DNA of 6,018 nt. Origin: Gemmatimonadota bacterium. GTDB taxonomy: Bacteria; JAAXHH01. Both the position numbers and the translations under genes were made by a program. The DNA lies in contig JAPOOT010000040.1 in the NCBI GenBank assembly GCA_026713285.1, positions 1 through 6,018 of the forward strand. The letters are read 5' to 3'. This document shows, in pieces, positions 1-5,776 of this stretch. Positions within the stretch are counted from its first letter, which is position 1, and each line of letters opens with the position of its first letter. Under the pieces are notes generated by a model. It ran no database searches. It was not told the DNA's origin and worked only from the letters and a program-made list of their open reading frames with translations.

Positions 1-179
1 AGGCGACCCCGGCCGTATCGGTCGCGCCGACAGCGACCGTTTCCCGGGGGGCGTTCAACCGGATGTACGGACTCTCGTCCGCGTCGTAGTTCTCCCCTCG
101 CAGACGTCCCGCATGGCAACCCGCAAGGACTACCGCCAGCACAAGGAGCGGCAAGAACCACGATCCCGGCGCGAGCCAC
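1..179 (-). CDS. Lipoprotein N-terminus, partial, start disturbed (probable frameshift)
   Basis: Read on the minus strand, codons from about 160 down to 116 encode a hydrophobic run ending in a lipobox LAGC, with the lipidated Cys at 118-116. A polar mature part (HAGRLRGENYDADESPYIRL, then NAPRETVAVG) continues past base 1 with GC-rich third positions, so this looks like a real gene. The product would be an exported lipid-anchored protein; I recognise no domain in the visible 39 mature residues. The start is unresolved. In the signal-peptide frame the nearest permitted start is TTG at 154, which leaves only 12 residues and no positive charge. The next are TTG at 319 and 328, implying an improbable leader of over 65 residues. 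In the neighbouring frame GTG codons at 179, 194 and 212 would give Arg-containing n-regions. Dropping one G from the GGG at 167-165 joins GTG 179 to the signal peptide (MARAG...LAGC). The end given here follows that reading. It lies downstream of the propeller gene on the same strand, probably as the last visible operon member. Confidence 0.6.
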   Translation of the reverse strand, partial: MARAGIVVLAAPCAGGSPCGLPCGTSARGELRRGRESVHPVERPPGNGRCRRDRYGRGR

Positions 180-229
180 GACCCCGGAACGCACCGCGAG
201 ACCGGAACGCACCGCGAGACCGGCAGCCG
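158..229. repeat. 18-bp tandem repeat, 4 units, at lipoprotein start
   Basis: Four consecutive 18-bp units at 158-175, 176-193, 194-211 and 212-229. The two central units share CCGGAACGCA, and units 3 and 4 both begin CCGCGAGACCGG. The period is a multiple of three, so it encodes hexapeptides in every frame: on the minus strand PVSRCV/PGSWLA-type units in the signal-peptide frame and GLAVRS-type units, with a GTG in each, in the adjacent frame. The array runs directly into the hydrophobic core of the left lipoprotein signal peptide. The remaining leader up to the propeller stop codon (230-328) shows no gene I can support. Confidence 0.75.
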
Positions 230-328
230 GACCGGACTGCTATCACGAATTACGGTACGTCGCCGATACAGTCGCGTAAACCCGCTCGGCGGACGAAAAA
301 GCTGCCGCGCGCCTTTCAAAACTCCCAA

Positions 329-1396
329 TTATCTTCCCTTTGCAACGGGGTAGAAACTCAAGGTCGCGCGCTTCCCCGATCCTTCGTCCGCTATGACCAT
401 GGTATTGTCGGAGGCAAAGGTAATGCCCTCGGCCTGTCGATGCCGGCCGGCTTTCAATTCCTTTACGGCAAGGACCGCGCCCTGTGGGGTAATCTCTGCG
501 ACGGCGCGCTGGCGTGCCGCCACGACAAAGTAGTTTCCCGTTTCCGGGTGCCGTTCGATGCCCGAGGGCTGGAATCTATTGCGGCCGATACGGCGCGCGA
601 GTGTGGAGGGTTCTATGAGTATCCGGCCGTCTTCGACGAGTCGCCTGGTGTCGAGAGACCAGCGGTATATCGCTATCAGATCCGACTGCCTGCGGTCCCT
701 TGGGTTCTTGCTGACGAGCAACATCGCCCGTTGGTCGGGGTCATAGGCGAGTCCCTCTATCTCATGGTGTTTCCCTACGCCGGTATCATACATACGGTAG
801 GGAACGGTCTCCCCGTCGGCGCCTTCGCCGAACTCGTACAGTCGTCCAGTACTCGAGACAAGGAACAGCCGGCCTTCAACGGCTGCGATGCCTTCGAGGT
901 CGTCGGCGACAAAACCACGCGGACCGCCAAGTTCAAAACTCTTTACGATCGAACCGTCGCGATAGTCGATTTCTACTACCGTGCCCTTTTCGTCATCGTG
1001 GGCGAGAAGCCGGTTGCCTTCGAGCATGGCCTGGCCGGAAATCTCGCGCAACCGATTCGGCAGTTTCAATTGTCGCCCCGGCTCGTCGAGATCGTAACTC
1101 CCAAGGGCGAGTTGGTTTCCGCGCTTCGCGGCGGTGGTCGACGCCGGCGTGACCAGAACATCGTCTCCGGCGCTCGATTCAGCATCACTCCCGCCGCCCG
1201 CCTCGGCGCTCACATCGGAATCGACCGGCGTGCCTTGCATAGCCGAGTCTCCAACCTCAGGGACGCGGCCTGAGGCATCATCACGCCGCGCGTCCGAATC
1301 GACCGGCGCGTCCTGCCGCACGAGCTGCGCCACGGCAAAAAACAACATGCTGAAGATCAGAAACGACACCAGCAGTCTGTTACCCGTGAGGCTCAT
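329..1396 (-). CDS. Membrane-anchored SdiA-regulated/phytase-like beta-propeller protein
   Basis: 355 residues. Residues 1-27 form an uncleaved signal anchor (GNRLLVSFLIFSMLFFAVAQ) with no lipobox. Residues 28-105 are an acidic, Ser/Gly/Asp-rich linker in which PVDSD occurs twice. Residues about 106-355 match the SdiA-regulated (YjiK-like) family, a propeller fold related to phytase-like esterases: LREISG at 116-121, DDLEGIA at 165-171, HEIEGLAYDP at 211-220, QPSGIERHPETG at 276-287 and RQAEGITFASDNTMVIADEG at 320-339. The repeated E-G-[IL] motif at blade starts is the family hallmark. In the family the role is poorly defined; some members are proposed to bind metal or ligand, and I cannot name a substrate. 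The predicted location is the outer face of the inner membrane. The ATG is supported by GGAG nine bases upstream (1409-1406), which lies inside a tandem repeat. The gene follows the DUF4956 gene after 78 bases. The first 34 residues closely resemble those of the solute-binding protein encoded upstream in the cluster. Confidence 0.85.
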   Translation of the reverse strand: MSLTGNRLLVSFLIFSMLFFAVAQLVRQDAPVDSDARRDDASGRVPEVGDSAMQGTPVDSDVSAEAGGGSDAESSAGDDVLVTPASTTAAKRGNQLALGSYDLDEPGRQLKLPNRLREISGQAMLEGNRLLAHDDEKGTVVEIDYRDGSIVKSFELGGPRGFVADDLEGIAAVEGRLFLVSSTGRLYEFGEGADGETVPYRMYDTGVGKHHEIEGLAYDPDQRAMLLVSKNPRDRRQSDLIAIYRWSLDTRRLVEDGRILIEPSTLARRIGRNRFQPSGIERHPETGNYFVVAARQRAVAEITPQGAVLAVKELKAGRHRQAEGITFASDNTMVIADEGSGKRATLSFYPVAKGR

Positions 1397-1418
1397 AGAC
1401 CATATCTCCGGCGCTCAT
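1380..1418 (-). other. Possible 12-codon upstream ORF overlapping the propeller start
   Basis: The second 22-bp repeat copy places a second GGAG (1431-1428) nine bases ahead of a second ATG (1418-1416), exactly as at the true start. From there the frame reads MSAGDMVYEPHG and stops at TAA (1382-1380), just inside the propeller gene in a different frame. If ribosomes use it, it would compete with or couple to the propeller start. The geometry is visible; use of this site is inference. Confidence 0.3.
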
Positions 1419-1474
1419 AGACCATATCTCCGACGCTCGAAATCCGCAAATCCGGCGCTCAAATCCGCATCTCC
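1393..1474. repeat. 22-bp tandem repeat, about 3.7 units, carrying RBS and ATG
   Basis: Units lie at 1393-1414, 1415-1436, 1437-1458 and a shortened one at 1459-1474. Units 1 and 2 differ at a single base and share TCATAGACCATATCTCCG. Units 3 and 4 are diverged but share AAATCCGCA. The array fills the whole gap between the DUF4956 stop codon (1477-1475) and the propeller start codon, which itself lies in unit 1. On the minus strand units 1 and 2 each supply a GGAG, a nine-base spacer and ATG. Confidence 0.85.
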
Positions 1475-2398
1475 TCAGGGCCCGGGTCGCTCTTCCAGTT
1501 CCACTTTCTGGATATGTCCCATGGTGATGCTTTCGAGTGCCGCGGTAAAGGCATCCGGATCCGCCTTTTTCTTGAGCCGAACGTCAAATTCCACAATCGA
1601 AGCGTCGCCTTCCCGTTCCACGACTCTCGCGAGCTGCCAGCGTGATGCATAGGTCGGCAGGATTGCTTCGGTGGCATGCTGTGCCGAACCGACGCGCGAA
1701 GTGAAAACCCTGAGGCTGGCGTTGAACGGCTTGGGCTTCTTATCCGTCCCTGGATCGCCGGCGCCAATCATCGAAGGCCCATTGTCCAAACGCACCAGCC
1801 TGAATCCGTCCAGGACCACGGGCTCCGCGCCCCAGTTCATGCGCCAGACGACAAGCACAACGGCATTGAAAGTCACCGATGCCAGGATGGCCACTGAACC
1901 GTACTGGATCCCGGCGGCCAACCCGATGCCGATTACGATGAACATATAGATGGCGTCCATGGTTTCGTTCAACGACGTGCGGAAGCGTACCGCGGCGACG
2001 ATGCCCGCGATACTGAAGGCGAGGGCGATGCTGTCCTTAACGAGAAATACGACGAGCGCGATGGCAATGGGGACGACGAGGAGGGTCTGGGCAAAGGCCT
2101 GGTCGTATTTCTTGCGGGTCCGCGTCCAGCGATAGACCCAGACCACCGGCAGGGTAAAAAGAAAGGAGAACAGCAACGACATCGTCACGGGTATAAACAC
2201 CTGGGTCAGTCTCGTATCGGGCGCGGCCTGTTCGAAATTCATGGCTGAGAGCGAGCTCGACTCGATTCGCTCGGCCACTTGCAGTTCGAGAAAGATCCCG
2301 GGAAGCAGCTCCAACAGGGCCCCGAAAAAAAGGAACGTGGCGAAATAGTAGACCACGAGCCGCACAATTATATGGTCGAGCAGGGAAGTTCCTTTCAT
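1475..2398 (-). CDS. DUF4956 family multi-pass membrane protein
   Basis: 307 residues. Hydrophobic segments fall at about 10-33, 67-89, 103-120 and 149-185 (probably two helices). The diagnostic stretch is residues 126-164: ALAFSIAGIVAAVRFRTSL followed by NETMDAIYMFIVIGIGLAAG, the most conserved part of DUF4956. The last ~115 residues are a soluble tail whose end (W255 to E303) alternates strands and helices like the small regulatory domain found in this family and in MgtC-like proteins. The molecular function of the family is unknown; members are often encoded beside VTC-domain polyphosphate polymerase-like proteins and CotH-like proteins, neither of which is seen here. The start is supported by GAGG (2408-2405) six bases before ATG. 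It sits second in the leftward cluster, 46 bases after the solute-binding protein gene. Length and motifs look intact. Confidence 0.85.
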   Translation of the reverse strand: MKGTSLLDHIIVRLVVYYFATFLFFGALLELLPGIFLELQVAERIESSSLSAMNFEQAAPDTRLTQVFIPVTMSLLFSFLFTLPVVWVYRWTRTRKKYDQAFAQTLLVVPIAIALVVFLVKDSIALAFSIAGIVAAVRFRTSLNETMDAIYMFIVIGIGLAAGIQYGSVAILASVTFNAVVLVVWRMNWGAEPVVLDGFRLVRLDNGPSMIGAGDPGTDKKPKPFNASLRVFTSRVGSAQHATEAILPTYASRWQLARVVEREGDASIVEFDVRLKKKADPDAFTAALESITMGHIQKVELEERPGP

Positions 2399-2444
2399 AA
2401 TTCACCTCGGAATCGTGCGATGCGGGCGCGATGAATCCACATGC

Positions 2445-3611
2445 CTACCACACGAAGCTGAATGTGTTGACGGTGCGTGGATCGGGGTCGGGTCCGCCGG
2501 AGTCCAGAGCTTTGTACTGTACTGGCACGGCCGACCAATCTTCGTAGATATTTCCGTCCAGGTAGAAACGCTGCGCCATGCCAGGTTCCATGGAGGCGCC
2601 GCCCGACGCGAATAGTTCGTAATAATGCTCAGGCCGGCTCGGGCCGGTTCGATCTACATGCGGCACATACTCCCCGAGACCGTCGCCGTCGACGTCCGTT
2701 CGAATCCAGTCGAGCATGAGCAGGCGGTGATAGGTTCGGTCGGCCATCATGGCGCGCACCTCGGCGTTGAATCGCGAGATGATTGCATCGGCGTCCGGAA
2801 GCGACCGGCGGACGGCGAGGTGAAGCGATCGCGTGAGCAGCGGCGCCGTACCGAACACCAGCCGAGTTCGCGCTTCGATTCCGTGGTTGCCAAGGAGATA
2901 CTGGACGACCAGCTCATCCATCAGCGCGTAATCCACCTCGCCGTCGAGGAGCCTGGCGACGCTGTCCTCATCGCTGTCCGAGCGGACGAAAACCGGTCCG
3001 TCCGTCCGTTCGGCCATTTCGGCGTACGCGTGCCCGGAAACCAGGGCGACCCTGGTTCCGGCGAGGCCGGCCAGCGAGGTCGCGGACACGTCGCCGCCCC
3101 GCCGTCCGACGAGGATCAACCGGTTCTCGAGATAGGGCAGCGAGTAAACCATCGCACCTTCCCGCGCCTGGTCCGGCCGGCCCTCCTGATCCGTCCAGGC
3201 CGCCGCACTTCCATCGAACCCGCCGCTTAGCAGCGCGGAAGAAAGCTCGCCCTCGTCCATGACGACCGTCTGGGCGCCGATTCCCATGCGCTCCAGGGCC
3301 AAGTCGACCAGATCGACGGCGAACCGCGGTTTTCCCGGCGCGTCGGCGAAGGGCGGCCACGTCGTCGACACCAGCCGCAACTGCCGGCTCGTCAGCGCGG
3401 GATGGTCACCGCGCGCCATGCGCAAAGCGGTTGCAGATGCCGGACCATCCGCGGCGCCCCCTTGCTCAAAGGCTCCTCCGGATGCGCCGTCAAGCTGTGC
3501 TTCCTCTTTGGAATCGAATAACGCGAACTCCTCCACGATTACTGCCACGACGAAAAAAACGAAGCTGCAGACCAGAAACCAAACCAGCAGCCTGTTACCC
3601 GCTCTGACCAT
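2445..3611 (-). CDS. Membrane-anchored family 3 solute-binding protein
   Basis: 388 residues. Residues 7-29 are an uncleaved N-terminal anchor (GNRLLVWFLVCSFVFFVVAV), residues 30-75 a low-complexity linker, and residues ~76-303 a bilobed family 3 solute-binding domain. Recognisable landmarks are STTWPPFAD (82-90), the GxxDG segment near 131-134, YSLPY (156-160), SLAGLAGTRVALVSGHAY (179-196) and DGEVDYALMDE (223-233). R150, nine residues before PY, aligns with the ligand carboxylate-binding Arg of amino-acid binding proteins such as HisJ. D232 aligns with their amino-group-binding Asp, so an amino acid or similar small zwitterion is a reasonable ligand prediction. Residues 304-388 are an extra tail beginning DVDGDGLGEY, a calcium-loop-like acidic motif, then an aromatic-rich end (FSFVW). 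Usual family members are about 230-260 residues and are soluble or lipid-anchored; this tail and anchor are unusual. AGGAG (3624-3620) lies eight bases before ATG. No permease or ATPase is nearby. It is first in the leftward cluster. Confidence 0.87.
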   Translation of the reverse strand: MVRAGNRLLVWFLVCSFVFFVVAVIVEEFALFDSKEEAQLDGASGGAFEQGGAADGPASATALRMARGDHPALTSRQLRLVSTTWPPFADAPGKPRFAVDLVDLALERMGIGAQTVVMDEGELSSALLSGGFDGSAAAWTDQEGRPDQAREGAMVYSLPYLENRLILVGRRGGDVSATSLAGLAGTRVALVSGHAYAEMAERTDGPVFVRSDSDEDSVARLLDGEVDYALMDELVVQYLLGNHGIEARTRLVFGTAPLLTRSLHLAVRRSLPDADAIISRFNAEVRAMMADRTYHRLLMLDWIRTDVDGDGLGEYVPHVDRTGPSRPEHYYELFASGGASMEPGMAQRFYLDGNIYEDWSAVPVQYKALDSGGPDPDPRTVNTFSFVW

Positions 3612-3642
3612 GATCCTTGCTCCTCTTCAACTCCAGATTGCC

Positions 3643-3658
3643 GGTATGACGCCATACC
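3643..3658. promoter_or_regulatory. Small inverted repeat in the leader of the solute-binding protein gene
   Basis: GGTATG, a four-base loop ACGC, then CATACC: 6-bp perfect arms located 32-47 bases upstream of the solute-binding protein ATG. It may form a leader hairpin or be an operator half; arms this short can arise by chance. Confidence 0.3.
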
Positions 3659-3660
3659 CC

Positions 3661-3677
3661 CGTGATTCATAATCACG
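3661..3677. promoter_or_regulatory. 17-bp inverted repeat upstream of the leftward cluster, candidate operator
   Basis: CGTGATT, spacer CAT, AATCACG: perfect 7-bp arms around a 3-base spacer, 50-66 bases upstream of the solute-binding protein start. Size and symmetry fit a dimeric helix-turn-helix regulator site. The position is compatible with overlap of a leftward promoter, but the regulator is unknown. Confidence 0.45.
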
Positions 3678-3737
3678 ATGCCCGGCGAATCGGATTTTCT
3701 TTTTTTGGCCGCAAGAAGCTGTGAAAGAAGGTTCGTT

Positions 3738-3776
3738 GGACGTCAAAGAAACGTACGCGTCACTTAAGGATGTCAA
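3738..3776. promoter_or_regulatory. Direct repeat GGAYGTCAA with 30-bp spacing
   Basis: GGACGTCAA at 3738-3746 and GGATGTCAA at 3768-3776 are in the same orientation with starts exactly 30 bases apart, about three helical turns. A further CGTCA lies between them at 3759-3763. On the minus strand the second copy reads TTGACATCC, containing a consensus-like -35 TTGACA (3776-3771), but no convincing -10 follows at 16-18 bases. It could be an activator site pair; support is modest. Confidence 0.3.
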
Positions 3777-3821
3777 CAGTAAGATAATGTCTCTGCCGTA
3801 CTTCGCAAACGGATAATTTAA

Positions 3822-3838
3822 TCCATGAAAATCATGGA
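3822..3838. promoter_or_regulatory. 17-bp inverted repeat upstream of the LRR lipoprotein, candidate operator
   Basis: TCCATGA, spacer AAA, TCATGGA: perfect 7-bp arms with a 3-base spacer, the same geometry as the element at 3661-3677 but a different sequence. Its centre is about 22 bases before the extended -10 candidate at 3852, so it would cover the -35 region. Confidence 0.45.
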
Positions 3839-3848
3839 AGATGGGAAA

Positions 3849-3857
3849 TGTTATACT
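3849..3857 (+). promoter_or_regulatory. Candidate extended -10 promoter for the LRR lipoprotein
   Basis: TGTTATACT combines the TGn extension with the hexamer TATACT (3852-3857), one mismatch from TATAAT. No -35 hexamer lies at the usual distance, which extended -10 promoters can tolerate. Transcription would begin near 3864 and give a leader of about 78 bases before the TTG start. Confidence 0.35.
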
Positions 3858-3925
3858 GAATTAAATGTTGTAATACCTTGATTATGCACGTATCATCCTT
3901 ACAACCATTGCGGAGAACAAAATCC

Positions 3926-3931
3926 AGGGAG
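3926..3931 (+). promoter_or_regulatory. Ribosome-binding site deciding the TTG start
   Basis: AGGGAG ends ten bases before TTG at 3942. The reading frame contains no ATG or GTG upstream back to the stop at 3879-3881, and the lipoprotein signal begins right at this TTG, so the site settles the start. The ATG at 3946 is in another frame and stops after four codons. Confidence 0.6.
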
Positions 3932-3941
3932 TATCCCGGTT

Positions 3942-5729
3942 TTGCATGCGTCCCGCTTGATCTCACCTTTTATAGCATTATTGTTCTTAGCCGTACTGGT
4001 CTCGTGTGGCGGAGGTGGTTCCGGCACGCCGACGTCGCCAGCCGGTCCGCCTGCTCCAACGCCTCCAACACCAACGCCACCAACGCCTCCAACACCAACG
4101 CCACCAACACCAACGCCACCAACGCCTCCTCCGGTACAAGCCGTACCGTCCAGTATCCGGATCACACCGGCTGCCGTGACGCTGACTGCCCTGGGTCAGA
4201 CTGCGCAGCTGACCGCCACGGTTAACGATCAGAACAACAGTCCGATCGCCGGGGCGACGGTGTCCTGGTCATCCGGCAACATGAACGTAGCCAGCGTGAG
4301 TTCCGTGGGCCTGGTCCGGGCGGTGGGCAACGGCACGGCTCGGATCACTGCCAGATCGGGTAATGTATCAAACGGGATAACGGCGACCGTATCGGCGCCC
4401 GTACCAAACCGGGCCCCGGAAGCAGTGGGCGAGATCGCGCCACAGGTGCTGACCGAGCGCGGCGCATCGGTAGAGTTGGACGTTGCCGGCGCTTTCCGCG
4501 ATCCGGACGATGACGAGTTGACCTATTCCGCGGAATCCAGCGACGACCAGGTAGCCGCGGCGTCGGCATCCGGCGCATCCGTGATCATCCGTGCCGTGTC
4601 AGCCGGCGAAGCGACGGTGACGGTCACGGCGACCGATCCGGACAGCCTGAGCGCCACGCAGTCCATACCCGTCACTGTCATGGAGACGGAGATGAACACC
4701 CGGCCGCAGGCGGTGGGCATGATCGCGGACTTGAGGCTGGTGGAGGGCGGACCGGCCGAGGAACTGGACGTGTCCGGTGCGTTTCGCGATCCGGATGGCG
4801 ACAAGCTGGAATATACGGCTGTATCGAGCGACGACCAGGCGGCCACGGTCGAAGCAATGGAAGAACGGATCACCATCCGGCCCGTATCGGCGGGCAGAGC
4901 GACGATTTCGGTCAGCGCGACCGACCCGGACGGTTTGAGCGCCACACAGCACTTCAACGTGACAACGGTCGTTTCAAGTCCCGATCGAAATGCGCTCATT
5001 GCGGTATACAACAGAACGGGCGGGCCGGACTGGACAGACCAGGCGAACTGGCTGTCCAACGCCCCGCTCGACGCGTGGCATGGCGTCACGTCTGACGCCG
5101 ACGGCATGGTCACCCGGCTGGAGTTGAACGGGAACGGTCTCCGGGGACCGCTTCCGGATGAACTCGGGCAACTTGGCGATCTCACGGTGTTGAGCCTCGG
5201 CGATAATCAGCTGTCCGGCAGTATTCCACGTTCGATCGGTCGGTTGACCATTTTGGAAGCGTTGAACCTGGAAGAAAACGGGTTAACCGGAACCTTGCCT
5301 TCTGAAATCGGTCGCATAGGGAACCTCGAATCACTCAATCTCAGTGGAAACCGGTTGTCCGGCAACATGCCCACGGAGCTTGAACATCTGGACGCGCTCG
5401 AGATGCTTGACCTTGGGGAGAACGCGTTTTCCGGACCAATCCCGCCCGAAATCGGACTACTGCAAGCGCTCATCCACCTGGACCTTTCGGCCAATCGATT
5501 AACGGGTTCACTGCCGCCGGAAATCGGCCGGCTCAGGAATCTGACCCGGCTCAACGTGGCCTCGAACCTGGAACTTTCCGGACCGCTGCCCGAATCGCTT
5601 GTACGTCTCACCCTGGAAAGCCTGCAGGTGAATGGAACCCGGCTCTGCATTCCAACATCCGAGATATTCCAGGACTGGCTGAACGAAATCGCGGACTTGA
5701 GCGAAATAGAAGGCTGTCCGGACGAATAA
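3942..5729 (+). CDS. Surface lipoprotein with Pro/Thr stalk, Ig-like domains and leucine-rich repeats
   Basis: 595 residues, TTG start. Residues 1-22 are a lipoprotein signal with lipobox LVSC (Cys22), followed by GGGGSG. A Pro/Thr-only stalk spans about 36-64. Residues 69-151 are a bacterial Ig-like (Big_2) domain: SSIRITPAAVTLTALGQTAQ, WSSGNMNVASV, GLVRAVGNGTARITA. Residues 156-251 and 252-347 are two cadherin/Ig-like repeats in exact 96-residue register, each with GAFRDPD and ATDPDxLSATQ. Residues 348-389 form the N-terminal cap commonly seen before bacterial LxGxIP repeats (LIAVYNRTGGPDW, NWL, WHGVT). Residues 390-555 hold seven leucine-rich repeats, mostly 24 residues long, of the plant-like LxGxIPxEI type. 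The end (LCIPTSEIFQDWL to EGC) is a C-terminal cap; C569 and C592 are the only cysteines besides Cys22 and probably pair. The role is likely adhesion, or protein or ligand binding at the cell surface; no catalytic motif is seen. It is divergent from the solute-binding protein gene and 50 bases ahead of another lipoprotein. Confidence 0.88.
   Translation: MHASRLISPFIALLFLAVLVSCGGGGSGTPTSPAGPPAPTPPTPTPPTPPTPTPPTPTPPTPPPVQAVPSSIRITPAAVTLTALGQTAQLTATVNDQNNSPIAGATVSWSSGNMNVASVSSVGLVRAVGNGTARITARSGNVSNGITATVSAPVPNRAPEAVGEIAPQVLTERGASVELDVAGAFRDPDDDELTYSAESSDDQVAAASASGASVIIRAVSAGEATVTVTATDPDSLSATQSIPVTVMETEMNTRPQAVGMIADLRLVEGGPAEELDVSGAFRDPDGDKLEYTAVSSDDQAATVEAMEERITIRPVSAGRATISVSATDPDGLSATQHFNVTTVVSSPDRNALIAVYNRTGGPDWTDQANWLSNAPLDAWHGVTSDADGMVTRLELNGNGLRGPLPDELGQLGDLTVLSLGDNQLSGSIPRSIGRLTILEALNLEENGLTGTLPSEIGRIGNLESLNLSGNRLSGNMPTELEHLDALEMLDLGENAFSGPIPPEIGLLQALIHLDLSANRLTGSLPPEIGRLRNLTRLNVASNLELSGPLPESLVRLTLESLQVNGTRLCIPTSEIFQDWLNEIADLSEIEGCPDE
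4050..4133 (+). repeat. Pro/Thr stalk coding repeat
   Basis: Codes for a stretch made almost only of Pro and Thr (residues 37-64). It contains two perfect adjacent 24-bp copies, 4056-4079 and 4080-4103, each beginning CCAACGCCTCCAACACC, then partial copies to 4133. All units keep frame, so copy-number change would only alter stalk length. Confidence 0.8.
4407..4982 (+). repeat. Two 288-bp (96-residue) Ig/cadherin-like domain repeats
   Basis: Copy A is 4407-4694 and copy B 4695-4982. Landmarks recur exactly 96 residues apart: N-x-x-P-x-AVG, LDVxGAFRDPD, SSDDQ, AGxAT and ATDPDxLSATQ. The proteins are clearly homologous but the DNA has diverged, so the duplication is not recent. Confidence 0.8.
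5109..5606 (+). repeat. Leucine-rich repeat array, 24-residue units
   Basis: Units begin at residues 390, 414, 438, 462, 486, 510 and 534 without indels until the last, which has one extra residue (NLELSG) and breaks the pattern before the C-terminal cap. The consensus is LxxLxLxxNxLxGxxPxEIGxLxx, split here as LxxLxLxxN plus LxGxxPxEI. Confidence 0.85.
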
Positions 5730-5743
5730 CCACTTAGACTGCC

Positions 5744-5760
5744 GCGATGTTGAGCATCGC
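5744..5760 (+). promoter_or_regulatory. Hairpin between the two lipoprotein genes
   Basis: GCGATG, loop TTGAG, CATCGC: a perfect 6-bp GC-rich stem 15 bases after the LRR stop codon and just before the GAGG of the next gene. There is no T-run after it, so it is unlikely to be an intrinsic terminator. It could modulate translation or mRNA stability between the two genes. Confidence 0.35.
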
Positions 5761-5763
5761 CGC

Positions 5764-5769
5764 GAGGTG
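5764..5769 (+). promoter_or_regulatory. Ribosome-binding site favouring the ATG at 5780
   Basis: GAGGTG ends ten bases before ATG 5780. None of the other in-frame ATGs (5747, 5801, 5822) has a comparable site at a usable distance, so 5780 is preferred although 5822 would give the most typical signal peptide length. Confidence 0.45.
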
Positions 5770-5776
5770 CAATCAA

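Larger units (their letters stand above)
3612..3941. other. Divergent intergenic regulatory region
   Basis: 330 bases between the two divergent gene sets, clearly more AT-rich than its flanks (for example 3811-3885). It holds a T7 run at 3700-3706, two 17-bp perfect inverted repeats, a weaker 6-bp hairpin, a spaced direct repeat and an extended -10 candidate, listed separately. A 29-codon frame starting at ATG 3678 has no ribosome-binding site and is not called. Promoters for both directions should lie here, but no good -35/-10 pair was found for the leftward genes. Confidence 0.7.

Noticed and set aside
154..331. Stop-codon readthrough joining the propeller to the left lipoprotein, since the frame after TAA (331-329) stays open
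   Set aside because: The leader after the stop has near-random third positions and a tandem repeat, and a signal peptide in the middle of a fused protein makes no sense. An in-frame open leader is expected by chance in GC-rich DNA.
113..1273. Long plus-strand open frame (386 codons) antisense to the propeller gene
   Set aside because: It has no domain, no ribosome-binding site and an Arg-rich start formed by the 18-bp repeat. The opposite strand has clear family motifs and a membrane anchor.
3678..3767. 29-codon plus-strand frame in the divergent region starting MPGESDF
   Set aside because: There is no ribosome-binding site (the upstream bases are the 17-bp palindrome), no conserved feature, and it is too short to support.
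4050..4133. CRISPR-like or non-coding repeat array
   Set aside because: The repeats are adjacent without spacers and encode an in-frame Pro/Thr stalk within a lipoprotein.
4523..5185. Minus-strand open frame (220 codons) within the LRR lipoprotein gene
   Set aside because: Its Ser/Ala/Val-rich sequence is what the complementary strand of the repeated Ig-like domains yields. The plus strand has recognisable domains throughout.
5744..5760. Intrinsic terminator after the LRR gene
   Set aside because: The stem is good but is followed by CGCGAGG rather than a T-run, so it is kept only as a possible regulatory hairpin.
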